DNA of 10,132 bases from assembly GCA_013041975.1 (NCBI GenBank), contig JABDQZ010000382.1, positions 1 through 10,132 on the forward strand, in the 5' to 3' direction. This stretch comes from Gammaproteobacteria bacterium (GTDB taxonomy: Bacteria > Pseudomonadota > Gammaproteobacteria > Chromatiales > Chromatiaceae). The position numbers and the translations under genes are program-made. The notes beneath the pieces were generated by a model. The model saw only the letters and a list, made by a program, of their open reading frames with translations, had not been told where the DNA came from and made no database searches. Positions 5,166 through 10,132 of the stretch are shown here, one piece after another (position 1 is the stretch's first letter; every line of letters begins with the position of its first letter).

Positions 5166-6983
5166 GTGATCGAAAACTTACGAAATATCGCCATCATCGC
5201 CCACGTTGACCATGGCAAAACTACCCTTGTTGATGAACTCCTGAAACAGTCAGGCACCCTGGGTGAGCGTTATGGCGTGGTGGAACGCGTGATGGATTCC
5301 AACGATCAGGAAAAGGAACGCGGCATTACCATTTTGTCAAAAAATACCGCGATCCGCTGGAATGACTACCGCATTAACATCGTCGATACACCAGGACATG
5401 CGGATTTTGGTGGCGAGGTGGAGCGTGTACTTTCCATGGTGGATTCTGTGTTGCTGTTGGTTGATGCGCAGGAAGGCCCGATGCCGCAAACACGTTTTGT
5501 TACCCAGAAAGCCTTCAATCATGGGCTGCGCCCGATATTGGTGGTCAACAAAATTGATAAACCGGGCGCTCGTCCGGACTGGGTTATCGATCAGGTGTTT
5601 GAACTGTTTGATAATCTCGGTGCCAGTGACGAGCAGCTGGATTTCCCAATCATTTATGCTTCCTCACTCAATGGCTATGCATCGCAAGATGACAGCGTGC
5701 GCGAAGGTACCATGGAACCCATCTTTGAAGCGATTATTGAGCATTGCCCTACGCCAGCAGTCGATCCTGATGGATCGTTCCAGATGCAGGTGTCAAACCT
5801 GGATTACAACAGTTACGTTGGCGCTATTGCGGTGGGCCGTGTTTCACGGGGCAGTGTTAAACCCAATCAGCAGGTGACCGTGATTAAAGCCGATGGGGAT
5901 TCCCACAAGGCTAAAATTGGTCTGGTTTACGGTTATCTCGGCCTGGAGCGTAATGAAGTGGAGCAGGCTTCAGCAGGTGACATTATTGCGATTACCGGTA
6001 TTGAAGGCCCGAATGTCTCTGATACCTTGTGTGATCCTGAGAATGTCGAAGCACTGCCGGCATTAAGCGTTGATGAACCAACAGTCTCCATGACTTTTCA
6101 GGTCAATGCTTCGCCTTTTGCAGGCAAGGATGGCAAGTACCTGACGTCACGTCAGCTCAAAGAACGTCTCGAGACGGAACTGATTCACAACGTAGCACTG
6201 CGCGTGGAAGAAGGAACCGACCCTGAAAAATTCAAGGTCTCTGGTCGTGGTGAGCTGCATCTATCCGTATTGCTGGAAAGTATGCGTCGTGAAGGCTTTG
6301 AACTGGCTGTATCCCGTCCGGAAGTGATTTTTCGTGAAATCGAGGGAGAAGTCTGCGAGCCTTATGAACAGTTAACGGTTGATGTCGAAGAAGACAACCA
6401 GGGCGGTATCATGGAAGCCCTGGGTGAGCGCAAGGGTGAGCTCCGGAATATGTCACCCGATGGTAAAGGACGGGTGCGTCTTGATTACATCATTCCATCG
6501 CGTGGCCTGATCGGTTTCCAGACGGAGTTCATGACGACCACATCGGGTACCGGTCTGATGTATCACGTGTTTGATCATTATGGCCCGGCGCAGTCTGGTG
6601 GTATCGCTCCACGTCAGAATGGTGTGTTGATTTCAAATGGGCAGGGTAAGGTCTTGGGTTATGCGCTGGCTGCGCTTCAGGAACGTGGAAAACTGTTTGT
6701 TGACCCGGGTGATGAAGTGTATGAAGGGCAGGTAGTCGGGCTGCATTCACGAGCCAATGACCTGACCGTCAACCCACTAAAAGGTAAACAACTCACCAAT
6801 GTACGTGCATCTGGCAAGGATGATGCCATCCAGCTGACACCTCCGGTGAAATTCTCTCTCGAGCAGGCCCTGGAATTCATTGAAGAAGATGAACTGGTAG
6901 AGCTAACGCCATCAGCCATCCGAATTCGCAAAAAGCACCTTAAAGAACATGAGCGCAAAAAGGCAGGCAGGGAAGCGAAATAA
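5166..6983 (+). CDS. typA: Ribosome-associated translational GTPase TypA/BipA
   Basis: TypA/BipA is an EF-G-like GTPase that binds the ribosome and is required for growth under stress, low temperature and for some surface traits, with a role in 50S assembly. The 605-residue length matches E. coli (607). G motifs are clear: G1 HVDHGKTT (13-20), G2 RGITI (52-56), G3 DTPGH (74-78), G4 NKID (128-131) and G5 ASSLNG (165-170). They are followed by the beta-barrel domain, the EF-G III/V-like domains (GRGELHLSVL; IPSRGLIGFQTEF) and a BipA-specific C-terminal domain ending in a lysine-rich tail (RKKHLKEHERKK). The start is GTG at 5166 with GGAA (5155-5158) 7 nt upstream, and the N-terminus IENLRNIAIIAHVDHG matches the family, so no other start fits. 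The gene is single, followed by a palindrome and the manC promoter. Confidence 0.97.
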   Translation: MIENLRNIAIIAHVDHGKTTLVDELLKQSGTLGERYGVVERVMDSNDQEKERGITILSKNTAIRWNDYRINIVDTPGHADFGGEVERVLSMVDSVLLLVDAQEGPMPQTRFVTQKAFNHGLRPILVVNKIDKPGARPDWVIDQVFELFDNLGASDEQLDFPIIYASSLNGYASQDDSVREGTMEPIFEAIIEHCPTPAVDPDGSFQMQVSNLDYNSYVGAIAVGRVSRGSVKPNQQVTVIKADGDSHKAKIGLVYGYLGLERNEVEQASAGDIIAITGIEGPNVSDTLCDPENVEALPALSVDEPTVSMTFQVNASPFAGKDGKYLTSRQLKERLETELIHNVALRVEEGTDPEKFKVSGRGELHLSVLLESMRREGFELAVSRPEVIFREIEGEVCEPYEQLTVDVEEDNQGGIMEALGERKGELRNMSPDGKGRVRLDYIIPSRGLIGFQTEFMTTTSGTGLMYHVFDHYGPAQSGGIAPRQNGVLISNGQGKVLGYALAALQERGKLFVDPGDEVYEGQVVGLHSRANDLTVNPLKGKQLTNVRASGKDDAIQLTPPVKFSLEQALEFIEEDELVELTPSAIRIRKKHLKEHERKKAGREAK

Positions 6984-6996
6984 GTTCACAATTGTT

Positions 6997-7018
6997 CCCT
7001 CTCCTGATATGGAGGGGG
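6997..7018. repeat. Palindrome after typA, REP-like or weak terminator (copy 2)
   Basis: CCCTCTCC, a 6-nt TGATAT loop, then GGAGGGGG: an 8-bp stem with one G-U pair, beginning 13 bp after the typA stop. No U-run follows on the plus strand (next bases CAGAG), so as a terminator for typA it would be rho-assisted or weak. It shares its left arm and much of its right arm with the palindrome at 2330-2349, and both lie just 3' of a gene. Confidence 0.6.
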
Positions 7019-7065
7019 CAGAGATTATTGCTGCGATCTTCGCGCATTCCTGCCATCCCGGGTGG

Positions 7066-7094
7066 TTGGGCAATGTTATAGAAAAGTCTATAAT
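7066..7094 (+). promoter_or_regulatory. Sigma70 promoter for manC-manB
   Basis: TTGGGC (7066-7071, 3/6), a 17-bp spacer, then a perfect TATAAT (7089-7094). Transcription would start near 7101, leaving a leader of about 26 nt before the ATG of manC at 7127. The optimal spacer and perfect -10 make it the most convincing promoter in the window after that of typA, though the -35 is poor. Confidence 0.6.
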
Positions 7095-7126
7095 CCTAGT
7101 GCTCAACATAACCCTACGGATGACCA

Positions 7127-8551
7127 ATGAATAACAACATTATCCCGGTCGTATTATCTGGCGGCTCCGGTACCCGCATGTGGCCTTTGTCCCGCAGCCA
7201 TTATCCCAAGCAGTTTTTACCACTGGTTTCAGAAAAAACCATGTTACAGGAAACGCTTTTGCGGCTGCCTGAACTTGATAATCTGTCATCACCGATGGTG
7301 GTGTGTAATGAAGATCATCGTTTCATGGTGGCTGAACAATTACACCAACTGGGTATTCAACCCCAGGCCATCCTGCTGGAACCGTTTGGAAGAAATACGG
7401 CCCCCGCGGTGGCACTGGCTGCACTGGCAGCACCATCACCGGATGATATTCTGCTGGTGTTACCCGCAGATCACGTAATTGCCGATCACCAGGCATTGGC
7501 CGAATCCATTGAACGAGCAGTCGAACTGGCTGATGCAGGAAACCTGGTCACGTTTGGAATCGTTCCAACCACACCTGAAACCGGCTATGGCTATATCCAT
7601 CGTGGCAAAGAACTTGATTCAAATAGAGGATTTGTTGTGGATCGTTTTGTCGAAAAGCCTGACTTGCAAACGGCAAAGGATTACCTGGACGATGGCGGCT
7701 ATTACTGGAACAGCGGCATGTTTGCGCTCAAGGCAGGAAGCTATCTCGAGGAACTGGAAAAGTTCAACCCGGACATGTTGTCTGTCTGTAAAAATGCCAG
7801 TGAAAAAGGACTCAAAGACCTGGATTTTTGTCGTATTGATTCGCGGGCCTTTGAGCAATGTCCGTCAGACTCTATTGATTATGCGGTCATGGAAAAAACA
7901 GATCATGCTGTTGTCATTCCGCTTGATGCAGGATGGAATGATGTGGGTTCCTGGTCCTCATTATGGGAAGTCAGTGACAAAGATGAACAGGGCAATCGAC
8001 TGCATGGTGATGTGATGACAGTCGATACCCAAAACAGTCTGCTGCATTCGGAAAGTCGTCTGGTTGCTTCAATCGGCCTGGATGACATTGTTGTGATCGA
8101 AACGGATGATGCGGTGATGGTGGCTTCCAAAGACCGGGTGCAGGATGTCAAGAAAATTGCTGAACGTTTGAAGACGGAAAAGCGTAGCGAAGCAGAAGCG
8201 CATCGCAAGGTTTACCGTCCATGGGGCTGGTATGACTCGATTGACATCGGTCTGCGTCACCAGGCCAAGCGTATTGCCGTTAATCCCGGCTCCAAATTGT
8301 CATTGCAAAAGCATCATCACCGGGCTGAGCACTGGGTAGTGATCAAAGGCACCGCCAGGATCACTAATGGTGATAAACAATTGTTACTCACTGAAGACCA
8401 GTCCACCTATATCCCGATTGGCACCATGCATCGTCTGGAAAACGTGGGAAAGATTCCGCTGGAAATTATCGAAGTTCAAACCGGTAGTTATCTTGGTGAA
8501 GATGATATCGAGCGCTACTCTGATGATTACGGGCGCCAGGATGACAAGTAG
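7127..8551 (+). CDS. manC: Bifunctional mannose-1-phosphate guanylyltransferase / mannose-6-phosphate isomerase
   Basis: A 474-residue type II PMI-GMP enzyme (ManC/CpsB/AlgA family). The N-terminal domain (about 1-350) transfers GMP from GTP to mannose 1-phosphate, making GDP-mannose. The C-terminal cupin interconverts fructose 6-phosphate and mannose 6-phosphate. The nucleotidyltransferase signature is LSGGSGTRMWPLSRSHYPKQ (10-29), followed by PADH (113-116), FVEKP (174-178) and WNSGMF (194-199). The cupin shows RPWGWYDSID (364-373), the metal-binding QKHHHRAEHW (394-403) and a TMHRLEN near 433-439. Both halves are complete, so bifunctionality is likely. ATG at 7127 is weakly served by a GGAT about 5 nt upstream. 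It is followed after 14 bp by manB. The gene symbols manC, cpsB and algA are used for the same family; the polysaccharide it feeds is not shown here. Confidence 0.95.
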   Translation: MNNNIIPVVLSGGSGTRMWPLSRSHYPKQFLPLVSEKTMLQETLLRLPELDNLSSPMVVCNEDHRFMVAEQLHQLGIQPQAILLEPFGRNTAPAVALAALAAPSPDDILLVLPADHVIADHQALAESIERAVELADAGNLVTFGIVPTTPETGYGYIHRGKELDSNRGFVVDRFVEKPDLQTAKDYLDDGGYYWNSGMFALKAGSYLEELEKFNPDMLSVCKNASEKGLKDLDFCRIDSRAFEQCPSDSIDYAVMEKTDHAVVIPLDAGWNDVGSWSSLWEVSDKDEQGNRLHGDVMTVDTQNSLLHSESRLVASIGLDDIVVIETDDAVMVASKDRVQDVKKIAERLKTEKRSEAEAHRKVYRPWGWYDSIDIGLRHQAKRIAVNPGSKLSLQKHHHRAEHWVVIKGTARITNGDKQLLLTEDQSTYIPIGTMHRLENVGKIPLEIIEVQTGSYLGEDDIERYSDDYGRQDDK

Positions 8552-8565
8552 GTCAGGGTAAGGGC

Positions 8566-10056
8566 ATGAAACAGATAAATATTTCCAGCCTCATGTCAGA
8601 TTCAGGCGTAGGCTTTGGTACCAGCGGAGCACGTGGCCTGGTTTCCAGAATGACAGACGAGGTCTGCTATGCCTACACCTGTGCATTTTTACAGCACCTC
8701 AGGCAACAGAAAATATCCGACAATAACCTTCAGGTAGCCATTGCGGGAGACCTGCGTTCCAGCACGCATCGCATCATGGTCGCGGTCATTAAAGCGGCTG
8801 AAGCGATGAAAGTTGAACCGGTTTTTTGTGGCCTGATTCCTTCACCCGCCGTTGCCTTGTATGGCATTGAACATCAGATGCCTTCCATTATGGTTACCGG
8901 CAGTCATATTCCTGATGACCGAAACGGCATCAAGTTCAACACAGCCCTTGGAGAAATTACCAAGGATGATGAGCAGGGGATTCGGGAACAATCGGTATCA
9001 CTTGATGAAGCGCTGTTTGATTCTCAGGGTAGGTTTGTTCAACAGTACCAGCTTCCAGCGGTCAATAACCTGGCGGCATCAGAATACCATCAGCGATATA
9101 CAAATATTTTTGGTCAAGCTGCTTTAGAGGATATGGCAGTCGGCGTTTACCAGCATTCAGGCGTTGCCCGCGATTTACTGGTCATTCTATTACAGGAGCT
9201 TGGCGCCAAGGTTATTGCCTTAGGGCGTTCTGAAACCTTCGTGCCGGTAGATACAGAAGCCATCAGGGACGAAGATGTTGAACTTGCCAGGCAATGGGTT
9301 TCAGAACATCACCTGGATGCCATTGTTTCCACCGATGGTGATGCGGACAGGCCGCTCATCAGCGATGAAAAGGGAAGCTGGTTGCGCGGTGATGCTGTTG
9401 GTTCTTTATGTGCCAGGTTCCTTGGGGCTGATTATATAGTTACACCAGTCAGTAGTAATACGGCTGTGGATAAAAGCGGCTGGTTTTCTGGAGTGAGCAG
9501 AACCCGCATCGGTTCACCGTTTGTGATTAAAGGGATGGAAAACCTTGCTCAGGCGGGTAATAAAAAAATTGTCGGCTATGAAGCCAATGGTGGTTTTCTG
9601 CAACAGGATGGGATTGATTTAGATGGTCATATCCTGTCTCCATTGCCTACGCGTGACGCTGTTATCGTCATCCTGGGTTTGTTAGTGAGCGCAAAGCAAC
9701 AGGGGATATCGATATCCCGTTTGGCAACACAGTTACCACAACGCTATACCTTCAGTGACAGGATCAAAAATATACCAACAGATAAAAGCAAGGCGTTGAT
9801 TGCTGGTCTTGAAACGGGAAGCCCGGAACAAGACAAAAACCGAATCCGCGAATTTTTCGGGCAAAAGTTTGGAGAAGTTGAAAGCATCGATATCACTGAT
9901 GGTTTAAGAATTACCTTTAGCAACAAGGATATTGTGCATTTAAGACCTTCAGGAAATGCTCCCGAACTACGTTGTTACACGGAGTCAGGGAACCTGGCAA
10001 ATGCCAGGGAAATTAACCGTGAGGTACTGCAAATCGTCAAGCAGGCATTGAGCTGA
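8566..10056 (+). CDS. manB: Phosphomannomutase (ManB/CpsG-type alpha-D-phosphohexomutase)
   Basis: A 496-residue phosphohexomutase, probably converting mannose 6-phosphate to mannose 1-phosphate for the GDP-mannose pathway that ManC completes. The N-terminus carries GFGTSGARGLV (16-26). The phosphoserine loop reads TGSHIPDDRNGIKF with Ser113 as phosphate carrier. The Mg-binding loop is DGDADRP (257-263), the sugar-recognition loop GYEANGG (337-343) and the phosphate-binding loop RPSGNAPE (460-467). These differ from the textbook TASHNP, DGDGDR and GExSGH forms, which marks a separate ManB subgroup rather than a loss of function. AGGG (8555-8558) stands 7 nt before the ATG. The gene sits 14 bp after manC in one operon. 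A phosphoglucomutase or bifunctional PMM/PGM activity cannot be excluded from sequence. Confidence 0.93.
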   Translation: MKQINISSLMSDSGVGFGTSGARGLVSRMTDEVCYAYTCAFLQHLRQQKISDNNLQVAIAGDLRSSTHRIMVAVIKAAEAMKVEPVFCGLIPSPAVALYGIEHQMPSIMVTGSHIPDDRNGIKFNTALGEITKDDEQGIREQSVSLDEALFDSQGRFVQQYQLPAVNNLAASEYHQRYTNIFGQAALEDMAVGVYQHSGVARDLLVILLQELGAKVIALGRSETFVPVDTEAIRDEDVELARQWVSEHHLDAIVSTDGDADRPLISDEKGSWLRGDAVGSLCARFLGADYIVTPVSSNTAVDKSGWFSGVSRTRIGSPFVIKGMENLAQAGNKKIVGYEANGGFLQQDGIDLDGHILSPLPTRDAVIVILGLLVSAKQQGISISRLATQLPQRYTFSDRIKNIPTDKSKALIAGLETGSPEQDKNRIREFFGQKFGEVESIDITDGLRITFSNKDIVHLRPSGNAPELRCYTESGNLANAREINREVLQIVKQALS

Positions 10057-10066
10057 ACAGCCTTGT

Positions 10067-10102
10067 AAAAAAAGAAACCCCAGCCAATCCATGGCTGGGG
10101 TT
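10067..10102 (-). terminator. Intrinsic terminator for a minus-strand gene beyond the right edge
   Basis: An 11-bp perfect stem (AACCCCAGCCA at 10076-10086, TGGCTGGGGTT at 10092-10102) with a 5-nt loop. Read on the minus strand it is followed by CTTTTTTT, a proper U-tract; on the plus strand the next bases are CCGTGTGTCG, with no U-tract. It therefore terminates a minus-strand transcript coming from the right, and can at most weakly stop manC-manB transcription on the plus strand. A convergent neighbour beyond 10132 follows. Confidence 0.85.
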
Positions 10103-10132
10103 CCGTGTGTCGCTGCCTGGTTGGTATTAGGC

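Noticed and set aside
6949..7134. 61-codon plus-strand open frame spanning the typA end and manC promoter
   Set aside because: It begins inside typA in another frame, crosses the palindrome and the TATAAT promoter, and has no recognisable motif.
10103..10132. Possible 5S rRNA end beside the right-edge terminator (CCAGGCA on the minus strand)
   Set aside because: A short CCAGGCA match recalls a 5S 3' end, but the expected AGAGTAGG-type sequence before it is absent and only 30 bases are available.

Overview
The window looks like ordinary chromosome from a gammaproteobacterium of moderate G+C. The evidence is the set of housekeeping proteins (IspH, FkpB, RimO, TypA/BipA, ManC, ManB), the convergent pilE/ispH arrangement known from pseudomonads, and the compact GTG/ATG-overlapping operon style. 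I cannot name a genus. No insertion sequence, prophage, CRISPR array, tRNA or rRNA is recognisable.

Layout. (1) Positions 2-85, plus strand: the last 27 codons of a minor type IV pilin of the PilE kind. (2) Positions 88-2232, minus strand: a tightly overlapping three-gene operon transcribed right to left, in the order Rossmann-fold NAD(P)-binding protein, fkpB, ispH. (3) Positions 2233-2695: a divergent spacer that is not empty. It carries a 46-codon minus-strand gene (TTG start, strong Shine-Dalgarno) for a small membrane protein with four N-terminal cysteines, followed by a palindrome. (4) rimO (plus), which modifies ribosomal protein S12, converging with a 7-bp gap on (5) a minus-strand gene for a membrane-anchored zinc metalloprotease of metzincin/snapalysin-like motif type. 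(6) Positions 4803-5165: a 363-bp divergent spacer containing five exact TTATNCACA DnaA boxes, a 30-bp G/C-free core inside a roughly 70-bp AT-rich tract, and a typA promoter with a GC-rich discriminator. (7) typA (plus). (8) A manC-manB operon (plus) with its own sigma70-type promoter. (9) At the right edge, an intrinsic terminator that works on the minus strand, showing that a convergent gene lies just outside the window.

How the genes work together. ispH makes isoprenoid precursors. fkpB is a folding helper commonly co-transcribed with ispH. rimO and typA act on the ribosome. ManC and ManB supply GDP-mannose from mannose/fructose 6-phosphate for a surface polysaccharide or glycoconjugate. 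The pilin fragment belongs to a type IV pilus minor pilin cluster to the left.

Most worth a second look: the DnaA-box cluster with its AT-rich tract next to typA (an oriC-, DnaA-reservoir- or DARS-like locus), the unannotated 46-residue Cys-motif membrane protein, and the uncharacterised membrane metalloprotease.
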